A DNA stretch of 64,000 nucleotides from Chryseobacterium salivictor (GTDB lineage: Bacteria; Bacteroidota; Bacteroidia; Flavobacteriales; Weeksellaceae). The stretch is from positions 2,914,001 to 2,978,000 of the forward strand of contig NZ_CP037954.1 in assembly GCF_004359195.1 (NCBI RefSeq), read 5' to 3'. Under the pieces are notes generated by a model. It was not told the origin of the DNA, made no database searches, and saw only the letters and a program-made list of their open reading frames with translations. Positions 43,927 to 54,100 of the stretch are shown in pieces. Position 1 is the stretch's first letter. Each line of letters starts with the position of its first letter. The position numbers were made by a program, and so were the translations under genes.

Positions 43927-44781
43927 TTAAAAAGTATCAGCATTTAAAATATCCGAATACTTGACGGTCATTTCAATTGTTCTTCCAGATAATTGTTCCT
44001 CTATTAAGCGAATTTTCAAAACTTTACTATTAGGATAAGTGAATTTTTTGAAAACGTAAATATTTCGGTAATTTTTCTTAAACTGTTTTTGATTAAATAA
44101 TTGAAAAACTGGTTTAATTTCAATGCTTTGATTGTTGGTTGCTTTATAGATTTTTTTATCCTCCACTGAAAAATTAAGACCATCAATGTCATAACCTAAA
44201 TTGGAAGAATTTGAAAAAGTCATATCCAAAAAGATGTAATCATTCACCACATATACATTATTGATCTGCATGGTTAATTTTAAATCCTTCGCTTCCCTAA
44301 TAGGTTTATTTATTTTTTTATTCCTAATAATATCCAAAGAAAATTTGTGGAGTTCTATTTTTGAAAAAGCCATTTTTGGAAATTCAAGTGGCTGCATATC
44401 TTCTGGCTGAATTTGGATATTGGCAACTGCATCTTTTTTGTAATTCAAATAATTTACTTTGTATTGTACCATAAAAGATTGGCAAACAATCGTAATGATT
44501 CCCAAATTATTTTTATCAATTACTTTATTATTTGCTTCTGACCCTTTTTCAGGTTCATCTGTAATTTTGACTCTTGCAATGTTTTCTGCAGGTAAATCTC
44601 CGGTAAGATTAGCGGTTGATAAATCCACAAACTGGATAGGTTCTGGGGAAATAATATGGAGACTTACACCTTCTGTAATATCAATTTGTGGAAGATCATT
44701 TAAACGTTTTTCGGGAGTTTCTGTTTGTGCAAAAACTGTTGTTGCAGAAAAAAGGAATAATCCAAAGAGTAAATTTTTCAT
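43927..44781 (-). CDS. traN: conjugative transposon protein TraN (DUF4138)
   Basis: 284 residues from the ATG at 44781, chosen because it begins the signal peptide MKNLLFGLFLFSATTVFAQ; the frame extends to 44847 but would overlap TraM. The segment LHIISPEPIQFVDLSTANLTGDLP is characteristic of the DUF4138/TraN family, the VirB9-like outer-membrane-associated part of Bacteroidota conjugation channels. It follows TraM with a 49-bp gap. Confidence 0.85.
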   Translation of the reverse strand: MKNLLFGLFLFSATTVFAQTETPEKRLNDLPQIDITEGVSLHIISPEPIQFVDLSTANLTGDLPAENIARVKITDEPEKGSEANNKVIDKNNLGIITIVCQSFMVQYKVNYLNYKKDAVANIQIQPEDMQPLEFPKMAFSKIELHKFSLDIIRNKKINKPIREAKDLKLTMQINNVYVVNDYIFLDMTFSNSSNLGYDIDGLNFSVEDKKIYKATNNQSIEIKPVFQLFNQKQFKKNYRNIYVFKKFTYPNSKVLKIRLIEEQLSGRTIEMTVKYSDILNADTF

Positions 44782-44830
44782 ATGTTTAATCGTTTTTCTC
44801 ATTTTAGTTATATTTTTTATTTGGTAATCG

Positions 44831-46039
44831 TTAATCTTCGATTTCATTTTTTTTAAGTTCTTTTTCGTTAATAAGGAAGATGTAAGAATTGTATTTTAGC
44901 TTTGCTTTGTTTTTTCTGATGATATTTGAAATAGTTTGTGAAGTAGAACTAAACAACCCAGACATCATGCTTGTGAAAAAACCTTCGCCACCGCTATCGA
45001 GTTGGGTTCCTTGTACAGAATTGCTTCCCATTTCCCGAAGCATTTCCCGGAAGTCGCTTTGTGGAACATATAATCCCTGCATTCCATCATTATCAAATAT
45101 TGTGAGATTTATTGGGAGGATTTCTCCATTATTTAAAATTGAAATAACATTCAGGTTTACTCGCTGTAAGGTAAATCCGGATATTTGACCGAATAAAATT
45201 GTTCCTTTCGGGATGCTGTGTTTTCCTACAACAATATCTTCTAATAATCGGAACCGGATTCTGCTTCCGAGAAAACCTTTTAAATTTTCATCAATCACCG
45301 CTTTGATAAAATTATTTTCTTGTTTTTTTGAGATTGAATTAAAACTTGGATTCAATGATGATTTATTTACCCGAAGCGTAGAATTTAAAAAAGCTTCCAT
45401 TTTTTCTTTGTTCTTTTTTAATTTCTGCTCTGCTGCTAACGCTGTTTGATATTCGGGATCTCTTGCTTTTTCCAAAGAATCCATCATCAACATCTGCTTT
45501 TTCAACATTTTCACAGGATCATTTTCTTTTTCCTGTCTTCCGGAATTGGAACTACTTTGAGGGTTTTCATAAGCATTTCCTTTACCACCGCTTCCCTCAT
45601 TGAGCATTCGCACCATATCAGCAGAACGTTGAAAATCTCGATCATCATTTTTTCCATCATAATAAGATTTTCTACCTAAGTCTCCGGAGCTATTAGAGTT
45701 GAGACTTCTTACCATTTTGATGGAATCGATGTATCGTTTTTGGCGGTTATCGAGATTATCAGAATAATTCTGAAGACTGTCATCTTCTTTATCAATTCCA
45801 TCAAGCATTGTTCTGCCGTCTCCCTTTGAAAAAAATTCGTCATAAGCAGCATTTTTTGAAAGAATTGAATCTTGAGTTTCGCCTAATGAGAGCGATAATT
45901 CTTGATTTTTAGATACTTCATTATCTTTGTTTTTATCATTAAATTTCGTCCCTACAAATCCAAAAACCATAATCACAGGAAATAGAATCAATGGAAAAAT
46001 ATATTTTGCTTGTTTAAAATTGAGTTTTTTAATGTCCAT
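44831..46039 (-). CDS. traM: conjugative transposon protein TraM (VirB10-like)
   Basis: 402 residues: one N-terminal membrane segment (YIFPLILFPVIMVFGFVGT), a long low-complexity charged periplasmic stretch, and a C-terminal TraM domain (FLGSRIRFRLLEDIVVGKHSIPKGTILFGQISGF). This is the VirB10-like protein that spans the envelope and connects inner- and outer-membrane parts of the channel. It overlaps TraL by 11 bases. Confidence 0.88.
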   Translation of the reverse strand: MDIKKLNFKQAKYIFPLILFPVIMVFGFVGTKFNDKNKDNEVSKNQELSLSLGETQDSILSKNAAYDEFFSKGDGRTMLDGIDKEDDSLQNYSDNLDNRQKRYIDSIKMVRSLNSNSSGDLGRKSYYDGKNDDRDFQRSADMVRMLNEGSGGKGNAYENPQSSSNSGRQEKENDPVKMLKKQMLMMDSLEKARDPEYQTALAAEQKLKKNKEKMEAFLNSTLRVNKSSLNPSFNSISKKQENNFIKAVIDENLKGFLGSRIRFRLLEDIVVGKHSIPKGTILFGQISGFTLQRVNLNVISILNNGEILPINLTIFDNDGMQGLYVPQSDFREMLREMGSNSVQGTQLDSGGEGFFTSMMSGLFSSTSQTISNIIRKNKAKLKYNSYIFLINEKELKKNEIED

Positions 46040-46394
46040 TTTTTAAATTTTGGTATTGCTTAAAAAGATATTCTATTCTAAGGCTATCGGTTTTTGTTAA
46101 AGGTGCGTTCTCGCGTTTAATTTTATATTCTTCAAGTTCTTTTATAATAATTTCAGTTTTTTGGTCTTTTTGATCGAGGTCAGCTTTTATTTTATCGCTT
46201 TTAGAATACATTTCGGGAATCACGAGGCTTTTAGCTATTTTCGGAGTAAAAAAGAAATATTGAATGAATGAAAAAGCAAATGATACGAGCAATAATATCA
46301 TCACGTATTTGTAAGATTCTTTCGGATGTTTCATCACCCAGTCTTTCATCAGATGAAATTGATCTTTTGTTTGTTTGTATATTTTTATCATCAC
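46029..46394 (-). CDS. traL: TraL-like small membrane protein
   Basis: 121 residues with one transmembrane segment (YVMILLLVSFAFSFIQYFFF, about 30-49) and a charged coiled-coil C-terminus. The position between TraK and TraM is that of TraL in CTnDOT-type elements; its sequence alone would not identify it. The start overlaps the end of TraK by one base, and the end overlaps TraM. Confidence 0.65.
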   Translation of the reverse strand: MMIKIYKQTKDQFHLMKDWVMKHPKESYKYVMILLLVSFAFSFIQYFFFTPKIAKSLVIPEMYSKSDKIKADLDQKDQKTEIIIKELEEYKIKRENAPLTKTDSLRIEYLFKQYQNLKNGH

Positions 46395-47005
46395 TAATAA
46401 TTTTTTGATTTATTAAACAGTTCTGTATTGTCTAAAATTCTCCAGTTGGTTAATAATACTCCATGAGGATTATTTGGACTTCTTATCATATCCTCAAAAT
46501 TTCCTTCAGTAATCAATTTCCGAATGATAAGAGTGGTTTTCCTATTAATTGACTGCGTTCCGTAATAAGTAAATTTTTTATTGGGAAGATCTAACTTTAT
46601 TGAATCAGCACGAACGGTTACAATAGAATTTCCGGATATGATTTGATTGTAAAATCCCTTTTCCTTTAAATTGGTGTATTCTTTTTTTCCACTATCATCA
46701 ATTAAATACAATGATTTTTGAACATTTTCTTTGATGTACTGATCATCAGGTGCGAGTGTGAAAAATAGACGGTGAAAAAGTTCAATTTGAGATTTATACT
46801 CTACTGGTCTATTCAAAAGTTCATCGGTTTGTTTAACCAAAACCGGAACACCATTATCAATTACATACAATGATTTTCTGGAATCTTCTACCATTTTATA
46901 AGCCATTACAAAACCAGCAATTACAATTATTACCGCAAACAGAATTGCTACAATTGAAACCGCTTTGTTGATTTTTATTTTTTGTTCTATATTTTTAACG
47001 AGCAT
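46394..47005 (-). CDS. traK: conjugative transposon protein TraK (VirB8-like)
   Basis: 203 residues: an N-terminal membrane anchor (AVSIVAILFAVIIVIAGFVMAY) and a periplasmic VirB8/NTF2-like domain (VEYKSQIELFHRLFFTLAPDDQYI, then SINRKTTLIIRKLITEGNFEDM). VirB8-type proteins nucleate assembly of the channel. It lies 18 bp downstream of TraJ. Confidence 0.85.
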   Translation of the reverse strand: MLVKNIEQKIKINKAVSIVAILFAVIIVIAGFVMAYKMVEDSRKSLYVIDNGVPVLVKQTDELLNRPVEYKSQIELFHRLFFTLAPDDQYIKENVQKSLYLIDDSGKKEYTNLKEKGFYNQIISGNSIVTVRADSIKLDLPNKKFTYYGTQSINRKTTLIIRKLITEGNFEDMIRSPNNPHGVLLTNWRILDNTELFNKSKNY

Positions 47006-47023
47006 TTTGATTTGTTTTGAGTG

Positions 47024-48256
47024 TTATTTTTTAGCTTTTGCAATTGCTTTTCCTATTTCTTTTGCTGCTGTAACTGCTCCTGCAACACCTCCGGTAGCAG
47101 CAGCTGCGGCTGTTCTTCCTACCGCTTTTCCGGCGCTTGCAACGGTGCCACCTCCTGCTTTAGATTTACTCATCATTCCTGCACCTCCTGCAGAAACAAT
47201 TGTATCAGCAATAGTAGGAGTCATCAAAATTCCAATCCCAGTAATTATATAAGCTACCGCTGGAAATAAAGCGGTGTACATCATTCCACTGTTTTGAACA
47301 TAAACACGAAGGGTATTCATATCTGCTACTCCGCCTTCACTAATGATAAGTGCATATCTGTCCAATTCCATTTGATAAGCGCTCATAATAATTTGCTGAC
47401 CGATGTTTATTATGGTATAAGAGATAAAGGTGTATAGATTGATATTGATAAATTTTGCTAACCAGTTACCAAAAGAATTTTCAAACCCGGGAACTAAAGA
47501 CATTCCTACTGCAATGGGTCCAAGAATAATTAAAATATAAAGCCATATTTTTTGAATGAAGAAGATTAAATAGGTACACACGCGAAGAATGGTGAGAGAA
47601 ACTCCTTCTATAATTTCGGATAATGTTTTCTGAATCTTAAACTCCATTCTCATATACCACTCTTTTGCCGGAGCAAGAAGTTTATCCGTGTCAATGTCAA
47701 ACCATTTGTCATCTGATTTGCTCTCCAGTTTATCCAAGGCTTCTTGCTTTGCTTCTTCTTCAGCTTGTGTTTTTATTAGAATATCTAAAATTTCATTTTG
47801 TTTTTGAAACCTTTTCACCCGAAGATCATTTGCATCTTGTTCTATATCTTGGAAAAGAGCCATTCCTGGAGCTGCAAGTGCTTGAAGGGGATATTGAATC
47901 ATTCCGGTAAATGGTGTCCAAAACATTAAGATGAAAGCGATAATTGTTGGTCTTATTAGTGGTGTTACTTCCCAAGGTCTCGCACCTTCCTGCATTTGCC
48001 ACCCTAAATAACCCATATAACATAATGCTCCAAAACCACCAATAGACTGACCAAGCATTTTCGCTCCTGCTGATTGCGCTGCCATTGTAGTGTCTAATTT
48101 TGTGAAAACTTCCATGAACCACTTTTCAAATGCGCCATCACCTTTTAAAAACTGCAACAATTTGCTATAGTTTTCAGTTTCTCCACTTTGTCCAAAAACC
48201 ACGACTGGTAATAAGAAAATGAGAAAACAAATCGTAAGAGTAAATATTTTTTTCAT
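47024..48256 (-). CDS. traJ: conjugative transposon protein TraJ (VirB6-like, polytopic)
   Basis: 410 residues: a signal peptide (MKKIFTLTICFLIFLLPVVV) and several membrane segments (for example TLLRVCTYLIFFIQKIWLYILIILGPIAVG, split by short loops; ALFPAVAYIITGIGIL). It ends with a Gly/Ala-rich basic tail. This matches TraJ of Bacteroidota elements, the VirB6-like inner-membrane channel component. The start is 3 bp from the preceding gene's stop, in the main tra operon. Confidence 0.83.
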   Translation of the reverse strand: MKKIFTLTICFLIFLLPVVVFGQSGETENYSKLLQFLKGDGAFEKWFMEVFTKLDTTMAAQSAGAKMLGQSIGGFGALCYMGYLGWQMQEGARPWEVTPLIRPTIIAFILMFWTPFTGMIQYPLQALAAPGMALFQDIEQDANDLRVKRFQKQNEILDILIKTQAEEEAKQEALDKLESKSDDKWFDIDTDKLLAPAKEWYMRMEFKIQKTLSEIIEGVSLTILRVCTYLIFFIQKIWLYILIILGPIAVGMSLVPGFENSFGNWLAKFININLYTFISYTIINIGQQIIMSAYQMELDRYALIISEGGVADMNTLRVYVQNSGMMYTALFPAVAYIITGIGILMTPTIADTIVSAGGAGMMSKSKAGGGTVASAGKAVGRTAAAAATGGVAGAVTAAKEIGKAIAKAKK

Positions 48257-48259
48257 ATT

Positions 48260-49081
48260 TTAAAAACTATTTTTATATTTTGTCATGATGCTTTCAACGA
48301 TCTCTTTATCGCTTTTTGGAGGTATTGGTGTCACCGCTGATTTTACAGAAGTTAAGAGGTTTTTATAATCGAGATATAATGTGTTTTTTTGATTGCCTGA
48401 CCGTATTCTTTTTACAAATTTTCTCCAACCGATTAAAGTTTCATGATACATGAGAAATCTTTTTCCTCGAGGCATATCTAATGTTCTTGAATTATCGTAC
48501 TGATCTTTTAAAAGATCGAGTTGTTCTTTGAGATAATCAATCTCTCCAAATGCCAACATATTTTGATAGGTTTTATCATCCTTTAATTGCCATTGCATAA
48601 AATTCTGAGGATTAGCAGGGAACTCTTTCAAGGGTTTTAGCATTTTTTTGTAATAAAGCAACCAAAGGGGATCTGCTTCCGAGGTTATTGAAGTCCAATG
48701 CGCAAAATCTTGAAGATTTCTTTTGTAAAGGGTATCGATTTCAACTTTAATTTTTTCTGCTTCATTTCTTTGGTATTCTAATTCTGCAAACCTTTGAACC
48801 TCCAATCCTGTTGGTTTTAGAGGACGGATATCGGGACCGTTTTTGTAATCTTGATTTCTTGACGGAGACAACCACCCCCAAACTGTTGCGTAAGCGAAAT
48901 TCGTCTGAATTCCAAATACATAATTAGGATAAGGTCTGAAGTCACCCCATTTTTCAAAAACCTGTCTTTTATGTTGTGCTACAATGGATGGATCATTCAG
49001 TTTTTTAACCGTCTGAGCAATTCCAAATGCTGAAAAGCAGAAGAACTGAATGATGAAAATGCGTTTTGTGAAAAATTTCAT
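48260..49081 (-). CDS. periplasmic conjugation-operon protein (C-terminal DKxIxExIM family member 4)
   Basis: 273 residues: signal peptide (MKFFTKRIFIIQFFCFSAFGIAQ), a helical central part (QRFAELEYQRNEAEKIKVEIDTLYKRNLQDFAHW) and the C-terminal SDKEIVESIMTKYKNSF. Three upstream neighbours end in a similar sequence, which suggests a common sorting, docking or oligomerisation element. No family was recognised. It is coupled to TraJ and to the gene before it by gaps of 3 and 6 bp. Confidence 0.7.
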   Translation of the reverse strand: MKFFTKRIFIIQFFCFSAFGIAQTVKKLNDPSIVAQHKRQVFEKWGDFRPYPNYVFGIQTNFAYATVWGWLSPSRNQDYKNGPDIRPLKPTGLEVQRFAELEYQRNEAEKIKVEIDTLYKRNLQDFAHWTSITSEADPLWLLYYKKMLKPLKEFPANPQNFMQWQLKDDKTYQNMLAFGEIDYLKEQLDLLKDQYDNSRTLDMPRGKRFLMYHETLIGWRKFVKRIRSGNQKNTLYLDYKNLLTSVKSAVTPIPPKSDKEIVESIMTKYKNSF

Positions 49082-49087
49082 ATTGTA

Positions 49088-49756
49088 TTATTTAAAAATC
49101 AAATTAAATTTTAACATAATGTCTCCGATAATCATCTTATCAAGATTAACATAGTTACTAATGGTAGGAATCTGATAGATATATGGAATTGATTTTGCGT
49201 TTTTCAGTCTTATTTTGATTGCGATTAGATAGCCATTAATAAGCTGCGCTCTTGTAGAAATATTTCTGATGAGTAATTCTCTATCATAAGGATCCATTAA
49301 AAAATCGGCATCTTCTCTTAAAATATCCCGGGTGAGTTCGGTTTTTAATTGCAAGAGTTCTTGTGTTGCTCCGATGTAATATCTGTTCAAAAGAATTGCA
49401 TATTCGGGATGTTGTGTAGAAAGTGACAAAACATCTTGAGCATTTTGACCAATTTGTACAAAAGTTTTAGACAAATAATACATTCTTTTTCCCTGTTTGA
49501 TGACAGAATTCACATTGACCAGATTAGAATAGATGAACTCTTGAATCGCTACTACTTGTGCAATTTTTTGATTTACATCATCGTATAATTTCTTTTGTTT
49601 TTCATAAGAATTTAAGAACGACTCATTACTTGCAAGACGAACCGCTTGATTTTTGGTAACCTGTGTGAGCAGTTTATCATTGATAACAATGGTTTGTGTA
49701 TTCGCAAAAGCAAAACTTCCAAATAATGCAATAGTGGCAAAAATTTCTTTTTTCAT
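49088..49756 (-). CDS. periplasmic conjugation-operon protein (VirB5/TraI-like family member 3)
   Basis: 222 residues: signal peptide (MKKEIFATIALFGSFAFANT), then alpha-helical throughout, with VNSVIKQGKRMYYLSKTFVQIGQNAQDVLSL in the middle. The C-terminus ends NLDKMIIGDIMLKFNLIFK, clearly related to the ends of its neighbours. Helical VirB5-like minor pilin or TraI/DUF4141-type role is the best guess from position beside TraG and TraJ. Confidence 0.7.
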   Translation of the reverse strand: MKKEIFATIALFGSFAFANTQTIVINDKLLTQVTKNQAVRLASNESFLNSYEKQKKLYDDVNQKIAQVVAIQEFIYSNLVNVNSVIKQGKRMYYLSKTFVQIGQNAQDVLSLSTQHPEYAILLNRYYIGATQELLQLKTELTRDILREDADFLMDPYDRELLIRNISTRAQLINGYLIAIKIRLKNAKSIPYIYQIPTISNYVNLDKMIIGDIMLKFNLIFK

Positions 49757-49766
49757 GTTTTACATT

Positions 49767-50444
49767 TTAAAAATTGTTCATTATATCTTCGATAATCTTT
49801 TTATCCTTATTGATGTAATGAGAAACCAAAAATTTTCTCCACTCCACTTTCTGTTTAAGATCTCTTATCTTCATGAGCATTACATAGGAATCTGTTCGAA
49901 GTTGCCGGACTTCATCTAATGCATAATCCAACAAAATTTTACGCTCTGCTTTTTCCATTTGATTGATGGCTCCATAAGAGATCACAATCCCTGTTAATAA
50001 TCTCACGATCATTTGCATGTCGTCTACAAATTTTACTTCAGCCGGTAAAATGGCAATGATGGAATAGGGTGCAGTTTGAATTTCTGCAATAATTTTCAAT
50101 TGTGTATCCTGTATTCTTTCACTCTCAATAAAAATGGCATAACCTGTAGGAATTGCCTGCATTGCGAAATCAACAATTCTCAATCGATCTTGAATTTTGT
50201 TAGTTGTCTCTTTAAATTTCATCCACTGCTTTTTGTTGACCGTTTCAGTAGCAACATTGGTATCCTGGTAATTTTTCATACTTTTCTGCCTATCATTTTC
50301 CTGCATCGAATGGCGAATTTCTTGGTTCATCATAGGAAATGAAACATTTTCTTTTTGCCACGGAGGAGTCGTATTTCCACCGAAGGAGGTTAGAAATAAA
50401 TAAACAATTGGAAGTGAAACGGGAAGAATATATTTTTTACGCAT
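49767..50444 (-). CDS. periplasmic conjugation-operon protein (family member 2)
   Basis: 225 residues, N-terminal signal (MRKKYILPVSLPIVYLFLTSFG) then helical. NKIQDRLRIVDFAMQAIPTGYAIFIESERIQDTQ matches the helical region of its neighbours. It ends INKDKKIIEDIMNNF, a shortened form of the shared C-terminal motif. It is separated from its neighbours by gaps of 10 and 15 bp. It is likely a paralogue of the 50460 and 49088 proteins. Confidence 0.68.
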   Translation of the reverse strand: MRKKYILPVSLPIVYLFLTSFGGNTTPPWQKENVSFPMMNQEIRHSMQENDRQKSMKNYQDTNVATETVNKKQWMKFKETTNKIQDRLRIVDFAMQAIPTGYAIFIESERIQDTQLKIIAEIQTAPYSIIAILPAEVKFVDDMQMIVRLLTGIVISYGAINQMEKAERKILLDYALDEVRQLRTDSYVMLMKIRDLKQKVEWRKFLVSHYINKDKKIIEDIMNNF

Positions 50445-50459
50445 GATGATTTTTTATAA

Positions 50460-51119
50460 TTAAAACCTATTTTTATACGTCCACATAATATTTTCTACAA
50501 TACTTTTATCGGTATTGATATAACCTTGAAAAGGATTAATAGATTGAAACCAACCCAATCTTATGGCTCTTTCAATATTCAATTTCGTAGCGAGCAACCA
50601 AATTTTAAGCATAATCACATTTTGTGAAACAGAGAAAAGAAGTTTGTAACGATCACCTGCAGTGGCAAGATTTAATTCTCCCGGTTTCAGTGAGTCCGTA
50701 ACATCAGTTGTTAATTTAATTGCCTGTTCATAAGTCTTTTGGGATGTTCTTATACCAAACACTGCAAATTGAGGATGGTCTTTCGTGAGGGTGAGTATAT
50801 CACCGGAATATTGCAGACAGCGGTCTATCTCATTATAAATATCAATGACCTGTATCCCGTTTTTTAAAGTTCCGGAAACTTCACTAAGTCCTTTGAGAAC
50901 TTTGTTTTGAATATTGTTGGCAACCACCATTTGAGTTCCAACCCAAGCTTGTGCCTGCTGTAATTTTGTTTGTTGCTCAATTGTTTTTTCCTGCTCTTTT
51001 TCAAGATTGTCAGAATAAAGTTTTAGTGCAAGTGTGGTGGTAGGATCGATATAGGTATTTTGTGCGGAAGCTAAATTTCCCAATATCATCGCTAATAAAA
51101 TGATGCTATATTTTTTCAT
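50460..51119 (-). CDS. traI: TraI-like periplasmic conjugation protein (family member 1)
   Basis: 219 residues, signal peptide (MKKYSIILLAMILGNLASAQ) then a long helix-rich region (LKLYSDNLEKEQEKTIEQQTKLQQAQAW). It directly follows TraG, overlapping it by 14 bases, in the place of TraI (DUF4141-like) of CTnDOT-type elements. The last residues INTDKSIVENIMWTYKNRF carry the motif shared by the next three proteins. TraI symbol is by synteny. Confidence 0.65.
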   Translation of the reverse strand: MKKYSIILLAMILGNLASAQNTYIDPTTTLALKLYSDNLEKEQEKTIEQQTKLQQAQAWVGTQMVVANNIQNKVLKGLSEVSGTLKNGIQVIDIYNEIDRCLQYSGDILTLTKDHPQFAVFGIRTSQKTYEQAIKLTTDVTDSLKPGELNLATAGDRYKLLFSVSQNVIMLKIWLLATKLNIERAIRLGWFQSINPFQGYINTDKSIVENIMWTYKNRF

Positions 51120-54100
51120 GTTCGTAGTTTTTGGCGTTAATTAATTCACTAAAACTTAAATTTCGATCCTGCATTTCATTTCCTATGATTTTCAAAACAT
51201 TTTGGTCTTTATACTTATGTCTCATGGATTGATAATAATTAACTGCTATTTTATCCAATGGTTTTTGATAGAGATTAATCAGGGAAACCATGTTTTCCAT
51301 TTTATCATTGAGTTTTTTGAAGTCTTTTACAAAAAGCTGCAAAGCATCATCGTAGTTTTCAGATTCTTTCACATAATATTCAATCGCTGTTTTCTCCGGC
51401 TTTTCTGTGGTATAGGTTAAATATTGCTCTAACGAAACTTCATTACCATAGACTTCACCTTTGGAACCTCGCTTCAGATAAAATTCTTTGAATCGGCTTC
51501 TCCCATATTTATTGTCGAGATTATTGATGGTGAAAATTTTATTTTGCTCTACTTTATTGAGAGAAAGTAAGGAGGAAATTTCTTCGAAATTATCTTTGAA
51601 CTTAGTCTGATCCAACAAAATGAAAGTGTCGGAGTTATTGATGATAGAATCTTTTACAACTGTATTTCCGATAATGTCTCCGAGTTCCTGCGTTACTACA
51701 ATCGCTTCACCCCAAAATTTTCTTACCGTTTTGTAGAGATACAGAATATAACCTCCCATTAGTTTTGAAGCAATTGCTTTCCAAGCCTCTTCAATAATTA
51801 AGGCTTTCCTACGATCTTTTCGCAAACGCATTTTTTGGATGAACGTGTCCATAATAATGAGTGTTACAATCGGAAAGAGTTTCGGGTTGTCCTTTACATT
51901 ATCAATTTCAAATACGATAAATGGTTCATAGAATAAGGTATTATCTGCACTTTCGTTGAGCGTTGTACCGTATCTTCCACCTTTGTAAAAATCTTTTAAA
52001 ACGAAAAGAAATGTTCTAAGTTTGAATTCTTTTTCATCAATCGGGTGTTTTTTATTATTGAGATAAATGGGCAAAAACTGGTCACAGAAATCGTAAAATG
52101 TATTGAATGAAAGTTCCGGAACCGAAAGCTTTTCTTCGAGATCAACAATTCTTTTTACAATAGCGGTTCGCAAAGATTCATTCCACTCATCTTTAGTTTC
52201 CGGTCGTTTTATAATGTTTTTCGCTTTAGCAATGATTAGCTGGGTCTCATTGTAAACCTTGCGATTGTTTTCATCACTTAAAGTTTCATAAGCCTCAAAT
52301 ACTTGAAAGAATTTGTTGGCATCATAATTTGGGTTGTTCGTGTTTTTATCGGGATGATAAATGCTTATCAATTTTCTTCCTTTCTCTCTGATTTCTTCTG
52401 CTGTTGCATCAAATGGAATTTCCAAAATATCATAAAAATTTTGCGCATCCTTTATTTCATTTTCATAATCAGCATAAATATCCTCTTCGTGAATGTTGTA
52501 TTTTTTAAGAAAATGGAATAATTCATCTGAATCCTTTCCATCATGCCAATTGGTACCACCATTGAAAAATTGATGATAATAAGACATCAACGCATTGTCA
52601 AGAATTGATTTTTGAGTAGAACTTATTGTGCCATCTGCACCTTGCCAAATTAAAAATATGAGATTGGCTAAAAACTCGATTTTTTCAATATTAAATTCTT
52701 CTTTACTCATTAAAAAAGGATTCATGGTAATTGGTTTCTCTTCTGTATATTGAATATATCTTCCACCTTTATAAGCACAGGTTCCGGAATAAGAATCTCC
52801 GGTATCTACAATCACTACATCATAATTATAAGTCAGGTATTGTTCGATAATATTATTCATCAAGAAAGATTTACCGGAACCTGATGGTCCGAGAACAAAT
52901 TTATTTCTGTTATTTATTCTTCCTGTTTTCATTGGTAAATCAGAGGGGTCAACTTTTAAAGGAACACCCTGTCTATCGGTAAATCGTAAGTAAAAATTAG
53001 AATCTTCGTTTACCGGGTAACTCTCTTTAAAAAAAAAACACAAGGCAGCTTCGCTTGTTGTTGTAAATAAATCATAGTCTTTTAGTTCGACTGCATTTCC
53101 GGGAAGGCAACATCGAAAAAGTTCGAGTTGGTTATAGGAATTTTGCGAAACAATGATTCCTTTCATAAAAAGTTTGTTTTCAATTAACGATTGGGTTTCT
53201 TCCATTTGTGCTAAGGAATCTGCCGAATATGCGATTGAAAAATGAGCATCTACAATCAATTGACCATCCATTGCCACATTATGTAACAATTCATCAATTT
53301 CATTTGCTACGATGGCATTTGACGGAGAATTATTTGCTACCCCTTCGTGTTTCTTTTTCTTTTTTTCTAATTCCCGGTGTTTAGCCGATTGATGAGGAAT
53401 AGAAATAATTTGATTATAAACTATTGTTCTATATTCTTCCAGTTCATTGATAAATGAGAAATTATCAACGGCGGTATCTGAAGCAGTTCCATTTCCGCCT
53501 AAAGTTGAATACGTTTCAATTTCTGAAGGAAGTTCTATTTTTTCAATATCTACAAAACTGATTGTTTTTACATATTGATTACCAATTTGTAAATACTCAT
53601 TCGTGGATTTAATATTGTTAAATGTTGGAGTTTCAGAAAATTTCATTGATAAAATTCCATTCATGTAATAATCAAAGTCTTTTTCTTTAAGAAACTTTGG
53701 CTCACAATTGTTTTGGTCAAGTAACATGAAAATTTTTTGGCACTTATCTCTTAATATTTTGTAGGATTTTTCTGAAAAGGTGTATGCTTTTTTCTTTTTA
53801 CTATGATCTACATGTTCTGAAAATAAGAGAATGGTATCAATTGTTTTGTAAATTCTTCCATCGAAATGTTCGGAATATTTTTGTTGTAAAAATTCTTTTT
53901 CTTGGTCAGCAACATATTTTTGTTTACTGAAAATATCAATTTTCTGAACCACATGATTTTCACCTATTATGGCAACAACCTGGTTAAGGATGGTGTGAAA
54001 ATGTTCATAAGAGTAAGGATCAGCAGAATATTGCTCAACGATATTATTAATTTGAATTCCAATAATAGGATTTCCATATTGACCGATCAATACATCGAAA

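Noticed and set aside
47021..47269. Cys/Ser-rich plus-strand frames over the TraJ tail
   Set aside because: They mirror the Gly/Ala-rich C-terminal tail of TraJ and have no initiation signals or family resemblance.
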